From NCBI GenBank assembly GCA_017548605.1, contig JAFYZT010000043.1, forward strand, positions 1 through 64,000: a stretch of DNA of 64,000 nucleotides. Reading direction: 5' to 3'. The translations under genes were made by a program, and so were the position numbers. The stretch comes from Prevotella sp. (GTDB taxonomy: Bacteria; Bacteroidota; Bacteroidia; Bacteroidales; Bacteroidaceae). Shown here piece by piece: positions 1 to 8,456 of the stretch (within the stretch, counting starts at the first letter, position 1; each line of letters begins with the position of its first letter). The notes beneath the pieces are model-generated. The model saw only the letters and a program-made list of their open reading frames with translations. It ran no database searches and was not told where the DNA came from.

Positions 1-1
1 A

Positions 2-433
2 TTTGATGGTAATGATAATCTTTCATCATATATCACCAACCCTTATCTTTCAGAATATTTGTGTCGCTATATTATTGGAAGCGGACCTGTGATGTATTAT
101 CTCATTTTTCTCCAATACGAAGGAAATGATTATGTATTGATTGATGGTCCACATTTATATATCAAACAGCATCTGAAAGGTTTTTTCTTTTACCAAACAG
201 AATTGGTCCTATGCTATTCTTTAGGGGATTTATATAAAAAATATGTTAATGAAGACAGTCTGATAATTCCATATAATGGTAGAATTCCAGGATATAAAGA
301 AAGAGAGGAAAGATATGAAAGGAATCCTGTAAATTATACTGTTTTTAAAATCAATAAAGATGGTAAATTGGAATGGATTCAGTATGACTGGATATTGAAA
401 ACCAACATTATCCATCAATGGGAACATTTATAA
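2..433 (+). CDS. Hypothetical protein, 5' end missing
   Basis: The frame is open from the first bases of the window to a TAA at 431-433, giving at least 143 residues; the start lies upstream, so any internal start such as the TTG at 59 is not needed. I do not recognise the family. The fragment has no signal peptide or membrane helix, is rich in Tyr, Ile and Asn, and contains a hydrophobic patch (YYLIFLQYEG) followed by a charged C-terminal half. Codon use is strongly AT-biased, unlike metG next door, which suggests recent transfer; an immunity-type or phage-type protein is possible but unsupported. It is convergent with metG, with a strong hairpin between them. Confidence 0.55.
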   Translation, partial: FDGNDNLSSYITNPYLSEYLCRYIIGSGPVMYYLIFLQYEGNDYVLIDGPHLYIKQHLKGFFFYQTELVLCYSLGDLYKKYVNEDSLIIPYNGRIPGYKEREERYERNPVNYTVFKINKDGKLEWIQYDWILKTNIIHQWEHL

Positions 434-487
434 AGAAGCGAGTATGATAATTCCATGGGGATAGGGAAAACGTGTTATTATAAACAA

Positions 488-529
488 TTCGGGCGAAATC
501 GATGAAAAAACACATTGATTTCGCCCGAA
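488..529. terminator. Hairpin between convergent genes
   Basis: A perfect 13-bp inverted repeat (488-500 with 517-529) extends inward by four more pairs, one of them G-U, leaving an 8-base loop at 505-512. It lies between the plus-strand fragment ending at 433 and metG ending at 586 on the minus strand, so it probably terminates transcription in both directions. No long U tract follows directly. Confidence 0.7.
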
Positions 530-545
530 ATAGTGGATAGGGATA

Positions 546-585
546 CTTTTTTACCCTTTTACTTTTTTACCTTTTTACTTTTCAT
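546..585 (-). repeat. GTAAAAAG word array (family A) at metG stop
   Basis: Read in the sense of metG, repeats of GTAAAAAG and GTAAAAGG follow the stop codon (586-588) within a few bases. The same words, in the same sense orientation, follow the genes ending at 25727 and 25982, and related stretches lie at 31627-31665 and 58858-58906. Confidence 0.8.
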
Positions 586-2652
586 TCATCCCACTTGACT
601 GCCGGGCTTCACGTCTTTCGTCGTGGTGACGACACTCAGCGTCTCGTCGAAGTCGACGGCGGAGAGAATCATACCCTGGCTCTCTATGCCCATCATCTTG
701 CGCGGGGCAAAGTTAGCCACGAACAATACGCGCTTGCCGATAAGTTCTTCAGGATTGTCATAGAACGTGGCGATGCCAGAGCAGATGGTGCGGTCGGTAC
801 CGCTGCCGTCGTCGAGGGTGAACTGTAACAGTTTCTTCGATTTCTTCACACGCTGGCAGTCCTTCACCAGGCCCACGCGGATATCCAATTTCTCGAAATC
901 CTCGAAACTGACGGTGTCCTTTATTGGGGCTGCCTTGTATGTTGCCGCCTCATTGGCTTTCTTCGTGGCTTCCAATTTGTCCAGTTGAGACTGGATAACC
1001 TCGTCTTCAATTTTCTCGAAGAGCAAGGCAGGCTCGGCCAACTGGTGACCAGCAGCCAACAGGTTGGTGCTGCCCAGCTGTTCCCATTCGAAATGTTCAA
1101 TGTTGAGCATCTCGCGCAGTTTTTTTGAAGAGAAGGGAAGGAACGGCTCGAAGGCGATGGCCAGGTTGGCGGTCAGTTGGAGGCAGATGTTGAGGATGGT
1201 TTCGCAACGCTTGGGGTCGGTCTTCCATACCTTCCACGGCTCGCAGTCGGTGATGTATTTATTGCCGATGCGTGCGAGGTTCATCGCCTCGAACTGTGCC
1301 TCGCGGAACTTGAACTGTTCGAGTAGCCGTTCCACTTTTTCCTTCACGTCCTTGAATTCGTCGATGGCGTTGCGGTCGGTGTCGGTCAGCTCGCCACAGG
1401 CGGGTACCATGCCGTTCCAGTATTTCTTTGTCAGTTGCAAGGCGCGGTTGACAAAGTTGCCGTAGATGGCCACCAACTCGTTGTTGTTGCGGTCTTGGAA
1501 GTCACGCCACGTGAAGTTATTGTCCTTCGTTTCCGGTGCGTTGGCTGTGAGCACGTAACGCAGCACGTCCTGCTTGCCGGGCAGGTCAACCAGGTATTCG
1601 TGGAGCCACACCGCCCAGTTGCGCGAGGTGGATATCTTGTCATCCTCGAGGTTGAGGAACTCGTTGGCGGGTACATTGTCGGGCAGGATATACTGTCCGT
1701 GGGCTTTCATCATCACGGGGAAGATGATGCAGTGGAACACGATATTATCCTTGCCGATGAAATGAACGAGGCGTGTCTCGGGGTCTTGCCACCACTGCTG
1801 CCACGGTCCCCACTTCTCCGGCTCGCGGTCGCACAGCTCCTTGGTGTTCGACACATAGCCGATGGGGGCATCGAACCAAACATAGAGCACTTTGCCGTCA
1901 GCACCTTCTACGGGTACGGGGATGCCCCAGTCGAGGTCGCGCGTCATGGCGCGGGGCTGCAGGTCCATGTCGAGCCATGACTTGCACTGTCCATAGACGT
2001 TCGGACGCCACTCTTTGTGTTCCTCCAAAATCCACTGCTTCAGCCACTCTTGGTACTCGTTCAGGGGCAGGTACCAGTTCTTCGTCTCTTTCAATACGGG
2101 TGTGGAGCCGCTAATGGTCGATTTGGGGTTGATGAGTTCGGTGGGGGAGAGGTCGCGTCCGCATTTCTCACACTGGTCACCGTATGCACCTTCATTGTGG
2201 CAGTGGGGACATTCGCCCGTCACGTAACGGTCGGCGAGGAACTGCTTGGCCTCCTCGTCGTAGAGCTGTGTGGTGGTCTCCTCCGTCAGCTTACCCTCAT
2301 CGTAGAGTTTGCGGAACCACTCAGCGGCGAACTTGTGGTGAATGTCGGAGGTGGTGCGGCTGTAGATGTCGAAGGATATGCCGAACTGCTCGAAGCTGTC
2401 CTTGATCATCTGGTGGTAGCGGTCCACCACATCCTGCGGGGTGATGCCCTCCTTGCGGGCACGTATGGTGATGGGTACACCGTGTTCGTCGCTTCCGCCG
2501 ATGAAGATGACATCCTGTTTTTTCAGCCGAAGGTATCTCACATATATGTCGGCAGGTACGTAAACGCCAGCCAGGTGGCCGATATGCACGCCGCCGTTGG
2601 CATAGGGCAGGGCGGCGGTCACGGTAGTGCGCTTGAAATGCTTCTGTTCCAT
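586..2652 (-). CDS. metG: Methionyl-tRNA synthetase
   Basis: Class I synthetase that charges tRNA-Met in the cytoplasm. The HIGH signature is at residues 23-26, a knuckle-type zinc insert with CPHC and CEKC pairs lies near residues 148-165, and the KMSKS-equivalent loop reads KISTS near residue 340. The C-terminal 110 residues form the EMAP/Trbp111-type tRNA-binding domain (KLDIRVG motif), so this is the long, dimeric form of 688 residues. It is a single gene with its own promoter at 2794-2825 and a leader of about 135 bases holding a copy of a 60-bp dispersed repeat. No tRNA-like or T-box structure was recognised in the leader. Confidence 0.97.
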   Translation of the reverse strand: MEQKHFKRTTVTAALPYANGGVHIGHLAGVYVPADIYVRYLRLKKQDVIFIGGSDEHGVPITIRARKEGITPQDVVDRYHQMIKDSFEQFGISFDIYSRTTSDIHHKFAAEWFRKLYDEGKLTEETTTQLYDEEAKQFLADRYVTGECPHCHNEGAYGDQCEKCGRDLSPTELINPKSTISGSTPVLKETKNWYLPLNEYQEWLKQWILEEHKEWRPNVYGQCKSWLDMDLQPRAMTRDLDWGIPVPVEGADGKVLYVWFDAPIGYVSNTKELCDREPEKWGPWQQWWQDPETRLVHFIGKDNIVFHCIIFPVMMKAHGQYILPDNVPANEFLNLEDDKISTSRNWAVWLHEYLVDLPGKQDVLRYVLTANAPETKDNNFTWRDFQDRNNNELVAIYGNFVNRALQLTKKYWNGMVPACGELTDTDRNAIDEFKDVKEKVERLLEQFKFREAQFEAMNLARIGNKYITDCEPWKVWKTDPKRCETILNICLQLTANLAIAFEPFLPFSSKKLREMLNIEHFEWEQLGSTNLLAAGHQLAEPALLFEKIEDEVIQSQLDKLEATKKANEAATYKAAPIKDTVSFEDFEKLDIRVGLVKDCQRVKKSKKLLQFTLDDGSGTDRTICSGIATFYDNPEELIGKRVLFVANFAPRKMMGIESQGMILSAVDFDETLSVVTTTKDVKPGSQVG

Positions 2653-2681
2653 TGTTGAATTATTTAATCGGAAGTTAAAGT

Positions 2682-2741
2682 GGGAGTTAAAATGGAAGTT
2701 AATTCGCTTCGCTCATGGAAGTTAAAATGGACATTACTTCG
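2682..2741 (+). repeat. 60-bp dispersed repeat, copy 1 (family C)
   Basis: This stretch matches 31561-31620 at 57 of 60 positions. It is itself made of the words GGGAGTTAAA and GGAAGTTAA around a central TTCGCTTCGCTCATGG. Here it lies in the 5' leader of metG, antisense to it. Confidence 0.85.
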
Positions 2742-2793
2742 TTTTATTTTTCACTTTTCACTATTCCTTTATGAGATTATATTTTTGAGGGTG

Positions 2794-2825
2794 CAAAATT
2801 ACGAATAAACGAGGGAAAAGCCAAA
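2794..2825 (-). promoter_or_regulatory. Promoter of metG
   Basis: On the minus strand TTTG (2822-2825) is followed by exactly 20 bp and TAATTTTG (2794-2801), a full match to the Bacteroidetes primary-sigma -33/-7 pattern. Transcription should start near 2787. Confidence 0.75.
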
Positions 2826-2877
2826 TAAAATCAGTGTTTTCCCCCGTTTTGCCATCTATTTTGCCTTGATGATGTCA

Positions 2878-3828
2878 TTATCCGATGATTCCTGCCTGTA
2901 TCAGCACCTGAATGATGGGGAAATGCACCAGATAAATGCTGTAGGAGAAGTCGGGCACGTGGTGCAGGAGGGCCAGCGGTCGACAGGCATAGGCCAATCC
3001 CACGATAAGACAGGCATAAGCCACTGGTTCAATAATCAGATGGAGCCATGGGTGGCTTACGGCGAGGAGCACAACGGTCACGGCAGCTCCGTATGCCACC
3101 ACCCACCACAACTTGTCTTGTAACCGTTCGAAGAGCAAGAGCATGGTCATACCACCGAGGAAGAACGGCAGCTGCCCCATCAGTTGGTGTTGCAGTATCT
3201 CGAAGAGCGGATTGTCCGTGGTGTCGAAGAAATGGCGACAAAGCATGATATAAGCCATGGAAAGCAGCCATAGCACAAGGAGCGTGCGCCAGCGGCCGAA
3301 GCGTCGCATGAGCCAGCAGATGAACGGTATGCAGCAATAGAAGAGCACCTGTACCTTCATGAACCACAGTGAGCCGTTGACGGCGGTCATGGCATTGTCG
3401 GTGAACACACCGGGCAGCGACGGCTCCATGAAATTGAGGAACACGGCGTTGTACAGGAGGTGGCGGTAGCTTTGGGCTGACGAGAAATAGTCGCTGACCG
3501 ACAGGGTGCTGACCGTCCAGCCGAGCAGGAAACAGGCGAGCACCACGACAAGGTAGGGCGGGTAGATGCGACGGAACCGCTTCCAGGCATACTCCTTGAC
3601 GTTGGTCGAGCGCAGGTAGCTGTAGGTGGCCAGGAATCCCGTGATGGTGAAGAACCCTTTCACTACCACGTCGCCATTGATGGGCCACACCGGCTCATGC
3701 CGTGTGAGCACGGCATAATGCGTGACGATGAGCGACAGGGCCAGTACATAACGGATGGCGGTGAAGCCGTTGTCGCCGCGTATCCGCGCCTGAACTTGGC
3801 CGTTGGGTATGAAGGCGGTCATTTCCAT
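2878..3828 (-). CDS. Membrane acyltransferase (acyltransferase-3 family)
   Basis: Integral membrane protein of the OafA/YrhL-like acyltransferase-3 family, which transfers acetyl or similar groups to exported glycans. The N-terminal region has the family's Arg...His pattern (IRYVLALSLIVTHY), and about nine to ten hydrophobic helices follow across the 316 residues. The frame stays open up to 4014, but I place the start at the ATG at 3828 because the upstream part overlaps the divergent gene and its promoter; 3822 is an equally good ATG. A -7 box TACTTTTG (3836-3843) ends only seven bases before the ATG, implying a leaderless or nearly leaderless mRNA. The substrate is unknown. Confidence 0.8.
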   Translation of the reverse strand: MEMTAFIPNGQVQARIRGDNGFTAIRYVLALSLIVTHYAVLTRHEPVWPINGDVVVKGFFTITGFLATYSYLRSTNVKEYAWKRFRRIYPPYLVVVLACFLLGWTVSTLSVSDYFSSAQSYRHLLYNAVFLNFMEPSLPGVFTDNAMTAVNGSLWFMKVQVLFYCCIPFICWLMRRFGRWRTLLVLWLLSMAYIMLCRHFFDTTDNPLFEILQHQLMGQLPFFLGGMTMLLLFERLQDKLWWVVAYGAAVTVVLLAVSHPWLHLIIEPVAYACLIVGLAYACRPLALLHHVPDFSYSIYLVHFPIIQVLIQAGIIG

Positions 3829-3853
3829 GTAGGTGCAAAAGTACACAAAAATA

Positions 3854-3885
3854 TTTGGTGAAGAGAAAAAAATACAGTAATTTCG
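3854..3885 (+). promoter_or_regulatory. Promoter of the TPR-CHAT gene
   Basis: TTTG (3854-3857), 20 bp, then TAATTTCG (3878-3885), one mismatch to TAnnTTTG. The start codon is at 3902, so the leader is short. Confidence 0.5.
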
Positions 3886-3901
3886 CTGCATCAACCCGAC
3901 T

Positions 3902-6900
3902 ATGAAGAAACGCTTGATAGTCATCATAGGTATGTGTGTCTGTGCCATCATTGCTTTTGCACAGACAGATGATGGTGTGCAGGACAGTTTGCAGGCCCAG
4001 GCTCGTGTTCTCATGGAGCAAGAACACTATGCCGAAGCCATGTCGTTGCTCAATCGTTGCGACAGTTTGTTGAAAAGCCAGAACAATCCCCCTAAGAAAG
4101 TGCTCAATGAGGTGGACGGGCTGCGGGCCACCTGTGCCCATCAGATGGCGTTGGCGGAGAACAAACTCGGCCATTACCATGAGGCACTGCGGCTGATGAC
4201 ACAGGCCGTTGATATACGCCGTCGTTTATATGGCACGAAGGACACGCTCTTCGTGCAATCGCTGAACCGTCAGGCCAAGTTCTTCTCGTATGTGGGGAAA
4301 CTGAAAGATGCCCTGCGCGTAGGTGCTGAGGATGTGTCGTGCCGCAGAAAGATTTACGGTGAGAACAGTCTGGAATATGCCCAGGCACTCAGCGACATGG
4401 CGGGCTATCACTCGCGCAGCGGCAACTACCCCGATGCCATGAGTGTGGGCACGGCAGCATTGGAGATACGGCGGCGGTTAGCGGGGGAACATTCCTTGGA
4501 ATATGCGTCGTCGCTGAATAATCTCGCCCGATACAATTCCTACATCAGCAACTGTGAGGAGGCTATCCGTCTGGGTGAACAGGCCATCGCCCTGCGTGCC
4601 GAATTGCTGGGCACCGAGAGCGAGGAATATGCCCAGTCGTTGTCCAATCAGGCGGGCTACTATTCGCGTAAGGGCAACTACCCCAAGGCCATAGAGATAG
4701 GCACCGAGGCGTTGGAGATACGGCGGCGTGTGCTGGGCACCGAACATCCCGACTATGCGCAGTCGCTGAACAACCTGGCCAAATACAATTCCTACCTCGG
4801 CGACCAGGAGGAGGCCATCCGTCTGGGCACCATGGCTCTCGAACTGCGCGAACGTACCCTCGGACGCCACCACCCTGACTATGCGCAGTCGTTATCGAAC
4901 CTGGCGGGCTATCAGTCGTGGTCGCAGAATTTCGAGGAGGCCATACGCATCGGCACCGAGGCGTTGCACCTGCGTGACACCATCTTCGGCGGTCACGACC
5001 ACCCCGACTACTGCCAGTCGCTGAACAACCTGTCGAAATACAACTATTTCCTTAAGAACTACCCCGAAGCCATCCGTCTGTGTACCGAAGCACTGCATAT
5101 CCGTGAGCGCATATTGGGAAAAGACCACTACGACTATGCGCAGAGCGTGAACAACCTGGCCGACTACAACTATAAGTCGGGTAACTATCCCGAGGCCATC
5201 CGTTTGGGCAAGGAGGCCCTGAGCATCCGCCAACGGGCACAGGGTGTTGACCATCCTGAATATGCCCAGTCGATGGCCAACCTGGCCATGTATTATTACT
5301 TGAACAACAGTGCCGACTCCACGGAAATGTTTGCCGTCAATGCCACGGGACGGTATATCCACGTCATCCTCAGCACGTTCACCTCGTTGACCGCCGATGC
5401 ACGCAATAAATTCTGGAAAAACCAACGTGAGTGGTTCTTCCGATGGATGCCCACCTTCGCCTATACCTTCAAGACCGACGCGCTGATAGCCTTTGCCTAC
5501 AATGGTATATTGTTGAGTAAAGGTCTGCTGCTCAACAGCGAGATAGAGATGAGCAACCTGCTGTTGGAGAGTGGCGACATGGAGGTGGTGCAGCTGTATC
5601 ACGACCTGCAGATTAACCGTGGTCTGCTTAACCGACAGTATGAGCTGCTCATCAATGAGCGTGTGCTCAACACCGATTCGCTGCGACAGGTCATCACTCG
5701 TCAGGAACGGCAGTTGGTGGCGAAATCGAAGATTTACGGTGACTACACCAGTAACTTGTATATTGACTGGAAAAAGGTGCGTGACCGGCTGGGCAAACGC
5801 GATATGGCAGTGGAGTATCTCTCCTTCCCCGTCAGTGGCGACAGCGTGGTGTATGTGGCGTTTACGCTCAAGAAAGACTATGACAACCCACATCTCATCC
5901 ACCTGACCACCCAGCAGAAACTGTCGTCGGTGCCTGCCAACGAATATTACACTACCACCGCACTGACCGATAAGGTCTGGGCACCTTTGTTCGCAGAGAT
6001 GGAAGGGATGGAAAACGTGTATTTCTCCCCGGCGGGCAACCTCTATAGCATCGCCATGGAGTCGTTGCCCCTCGACACGATGGGGCATTACATGTCCGAC
6101 CGATGGGAGTTACACCGCATGTCATCGACACGTGAGTTGGCCCTTACCATCGAGCGCCCGGCTATCAAGGAGGCGGTGCTCTACGGTGGTTTGCTCTACG
6201 ACAGTGATGTGAGCGTGCTGTTGGCAGACAGTCGCCGCTATGCCACCATGTCACGCGATGCCAGTGAACAGATGTTTACCATCGACCCTTCCGACTCACG
6301 TGGTAACGTGAATTACCTGCCCGCCACGTTAGTCGAGGTGAAGGAAGCGGGAGCCACCCTTGACAGTATAGGTATTCATGTCAATATGTTTACGGATTCG
6401 TTGGGCACCGAAGCTTCGCTGAAAGCCCTGTCGGGCAAGCATATCAACCTGCTTCATCTGGCTACCCACGGCTTCTACTGGACGGAGAAACAGGTGCAGG
6501 CGAAAAATACGAAGGTACGTTTTCTTTCCGCCTACCGCAGCCAACGTGAGGAAGACCGTGTAATGGTGCGCAGCGGATTGCTTTTCACGGGTGCCAATGC
6601 AGCACTTAACGGGCAGGAATTGCCAGCCAATATCGATGATGGCATTCTCACCACACGCGAAATATCCACCCTCGACCTGCGTGGTCTGTCGCTATTGGTG
6701 CTCAGTGCCTGCCAGACAGGTCTAGGTGATGTGAAAGGAGATGGTGTGTTCGGCTTGCAGCGTGGATTCAAGAAAGCAGGGGCACAGAGTATCCTGATGA
6801 GTCTGTGGAGCGTCGATGATGAGGCCACCCACCTGCTCATGACCCGGTTCTACGACAACCTGGCAGCCCACATGGAGAAATATGATGCCCTGCGCGATGC

Positions 6901-6997
6901 CCAGCGTTATGTGCGCGGCTATGTCACAGCCGATGGGCGTTCCTTCGCCTCGCCCTATTACTGGGCAGCGTTCATCATTTTGGATGCGATGGATTAG
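3902..6997 (+). CDS. Secreted TPR-repeat protein with CHAT peptidase domain
   Basis: 1031 residues. A signal peptide (about residues 1-21) is followed by about ten kinesin-light-chain-like tetratricopeptide repeats. Nine of them are nearly identical 42-residue units whose Tyr-Ala-Gln-Ser starts recur every 126 bp from 4250 to 5262, except one spacing of 129. A helical linker follows, then a C-terminal CHAT domain (caspase-HetF-associated with TPRs). Both expected catalytic residues are visible: His in HLATHG near residue 855 and Cys in LSACQTG near residue 937. An exported cysteine protease-like protein with a protein-binding superhelix is therefore likely. The target is unknown. The gene at 7067 follows in the same direction and may be a partner. 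Confidence 0.88.
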   Translation: MKKRLIVIIGMCVCAIIAFAQTDDGVQDSLQAQARVLMEQEHYAEAMSLLNRCDSLLKSQNNPPKKVLNEVDGLRATCAHQMALAENKLGHYHEALRLMTQAVDIRRRLYGTKDTLFVQSLNRQAKFFSYVGKLKDALRVGAEDVSCRRKIYGENSLEYAQALSDMAGYHSRSGNYPDAMSVGTAALEIRRRLAGEHSLEYASSLNNLARYNSYISNCEEAIRLGEQAIALRAELLGTESEEYAQSLSNQAGYYSRKGNYPKAIEIGTEALEIRRRVLGTEHPDYAQSLNNLAKYNSYLGDQEEAIRLGTMALELRERTLGRHHPDYAQSLSNLAGYQSWSQNFEEAIRIGTEALHLRDTIFGGHDHPDYCQSLNNLSKYNYFLKNYPEAIRLCTEALHIRERILGKDHYDYAQSVNNLADYNYKSGNYPEAIRLGKEALSIRQRAQGVDHPEYAQSMANLAMYYYLNNSADSTEMFAVNATGRYIHVILSTFTSLTADARNKFWKNQREWFFRWMPTFAYTFKTDALIAFAYNGILLSKGLLLNSEIEMSNLLLESGDMEVVQLYHDLQINRGLLNRQYELLINERVLNTDSLRQVITRQERQLVAKSKIYGDYTSNLYIDWKKVRDRLGKRDMAVEYLSFPVSGDSVVYVAFTLKKDYDNPHLIHLTTQQKLSSVPANEYYTTTALTDKVWAPLFAEMEGMENVYFSPAGNLYSIAMESLPLDTMGHYMSDRWELHRMSSTRELALTIERPAIKEAVLYGGLLYDSDVSVLLADSRRYATMSRDASEQMFTIDPSDSRGNVNYLPATLVEVKEAGATLDSIGIHVNMFTDSLGTEASLKALSGKHINLLHLATHGFYWTEKQVQAKNTKVRFLSAYRSQREEDRVMVRSGLLFTGANAALNGQELPANIDDGILTTREISTLDLRGLSLLVLSACQTGLGDVKGDGVFGLQRGFKKAGAQSILMSLWSVDDEATHLLMTRFYDNLAAHMEKYDALRDAQRYVRGYVTADGRSFASPYYWAAFIILDAMD
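4250..5386 (+). repeat. 126-bp tandem repeat coding for TPR units
   Basis: Nine in-frame units of 42 codons, with repeat starts at 4250, 4376, 4502, 4628, 4754, 4880, 5009, 5135 and 5261. The units are similar at the DNA level, so copy number may vary between strains. Confidence 0.85.
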
Positions 6998-7042
6998 GGG
7001 GAGCCTCCCCCTTTCCCCCTCCCAAGGAGGGTTGGGGTGGGT
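6998..7042 (-). repeat. C-rich hairpin repeat (family F), single copy
   Basis: Directly after the stop of the TPR-CHAT gene lies a GC-rich stretch whose reverse complement contains CCCACCCCAACCCTCC followed by a complementary arm. It is the same element as the three tandem copies at 58677-58855, inverted relative to them. Confidence 0.7.
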
Positions 7043-7066
7043 TCTCATCCCTAAAAATATGTTATT

Positions 7067-8284
7067 ATGTTCTTTTGTCTAAAAAAAATAGGACTGTTCT
7101 TGTGTCTCTTCCCTGTTGTTGTGTCGGGGCAGCAGACGAGTGTGGTGATGGATGAGGTAACGCTCCAGCCTATCCTTCATGCCAATGTATATACGGGCAA
7201 AGGTAAGGCTTTCCGTTCGGCTATCTCCGACGAGCAGGGACGTGTCACTGTGACCTTTCCTTTCAGTCGCCTCACGGTGTCGCACCTCAACTATGAGCGA
7301 CGCACCATCACCAGCCTGCCCGATACGGTTTGGCTCAAGCCACGATACAACAGCACACCCGATGTGGTGGTGCGCAGCAAGGAGCCCGAATGGATAAGAC
7401 CGTTCCTCAAGCGGTTTGTTGATGAGAAGTCCTCGCGTTATGCGTCGCACGACCATCCTTTCGCCTATCATTATTTCTCGCAGAGCATAGGCGAAAGGCA
7501 GTATTATACGTATGAATCGGAGGGGCTGTTGCGCCTGCGTTCCAAGGAGTACAATGGCTATGCGTTCTGTCAGCATCGGGGAGTCATCACGGCTGCCGAC
7601 AGCACCGAGCTGACTGATGTGCAGAACCTGCGCCGTCTGTTGCATGAGGATTTTGTCGATGAGATAGACAGACAGTTCATTCGTGAGCATCGTTTTTATG
7701 TGAACGGCGAATATGAAGGTTGTCCTGGTGAGGTGGAACTGCTCTTCCGCTCGAAGAAGAACGCTGACGACCGAGGCCGTGTTGTCGTGGATACCACACG
7801 CTGTCTGGTTCTCTCAGCCTCGCGTACCATAGGACGCAAGAGCAATATCCATCTGCGTATGCCGTCGTTTATGCTCACCATGGCGAAGTGGCTCTCCGGC
7901 TATGGTGTTGATGCCTGGAACGTTGATTACCATGTGCGCTATGCAGAAAACGGCGGACAGTATTATCCCGCCGAAGCTGCCTATAAACTGTTTTTCAAAG
8001 CCCATGAGAGCAGTCCCGACAAGAAACAGGAGGAGTTTTCAGAACAGATGGGCGGCGGATTCACCAATATGGAATCGACGCTTACCCTGACGCCCTCGGA
8101 TGCTGCTCTCCCTGAGGTCAGCACCATTTCTTCCGCTTCATCTGTATCTGCGGATACCACAACTACCGATAGGAAGTGGCTCGCCCTGCCGCGTACATGG
8201 TATATCAAGTATAACACCGATGCAGAACGAGCCTATGAGGTGAGACTCGCCCACCTGCCTGCTGAGCTGCACTTACAGGAATAA
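7067..8284 (+). CDS. Secreted protein with carboxypeptidase-regulatory-like N-terminus
   Basis: 405 residues, signal peptide to about residue 22 (hydrophobic run then SGQQ). The next 80 residues resemble a small carboxypeptidase-D regulatory-like beta-sandwich (VTLQPILHANVYTGKGKAF, then DEQGRVTVTFPF), common at the N-terminus of Bacteroidetes envelope proteins. The rest, mixed alpha/beta with many Arg and Tyr, is not recognised. No C-terminal sorting tail is seen. It lies 69 bp after the TPR-CHAT gene with only a family F repeat between, so co-transcription is plausible and a shared envelope role can be guessed but not shown. The start is the only in-frame ATG with a full signal peptide. Confidence 0.7.
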   Translation: MFFCLKKIGLFLCLFPVVVSGQQTSVVMDEVTLQPILHANVYTGKGKAFRSAISDEQGRVTVTFPFSRLTVSHLNYERRTITSLPDTVWLKPRYNSTPDVVVRSKEPEWIRPFLKRFVDEKSSRYASHDHPFAYHYFSQSIGERQYYTYESEGLLRLRSKEYNGYAFCQHRGVITAADSTELTDVQNLRRLLHEDFVDEIDRQFIREHRFYVNGEYEGCPGEVELLFRSKKNADDRGRVVVDTTRCLVLSASRTIGRKSNIHLRMPSFMLTMAKWLSGYGVDAWNVDYHVRYAENGGQYYPAEAAYKLFFKAHESSPDKKQEEFSEQMGGGFTNMESTLTLTPSDAALPEVSTISSASSVSADTTTTDRKWLALPRTWYIKYNTDAERAYEVRLAHLPAELHLQE

Positions 8285-8289
8285 CCGAA

Positions 8290-8456
8290 AAATTGAGACT
8301 ACAAATTACACGGATTTTTAGAACTACGGATAACAAGAATATCTCGAATTCATAAATAGAATTCATGATAATTTGCGGACAATTCGCGGCAATTCGCGTA
8401 ATCTGTTGTTATGATTCTTTTCGTGGAATTCGTGTAATTTGTTGTAAGAAAAAGCC
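8290..8456. repeat. AATTCGCG / AATTACACG word array (family G)
   Basis: The spacer between two convergent stops is filled with degenerate words such as AATTCGCGG, AATTCGCGTAAT, GAATTCGTGTAATT and AAATTACACGG. Read in the sense of the pectate lyase gene it begins about 10 bases after the stop. No gene is seen. Confidence 0.65.

Noticed and set aside
1435..1980. Plus-strand frame of 181 codons inside metG
   Set aside because: Antisense to the conserved synthetase core; no independent features.
2653..2793. T-box or other riboswitch in the metG leader
   Set aside because: No specifier-loop or antiterminator structure was found; the leader is filled by repeat words.
4892..6088. A 398-codon minus-strand open frame opposite the TPR-CHAT gene
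   Set aside because: A shadow caused by codon bias of the repeat region; its protein has no recognisable features.
3902..6997. TPR-CHAT gene as part of a type III-E CRISPR system
   Set aside because: It has a signal peptide, and there is no CRISPR array or cas effector in the window.
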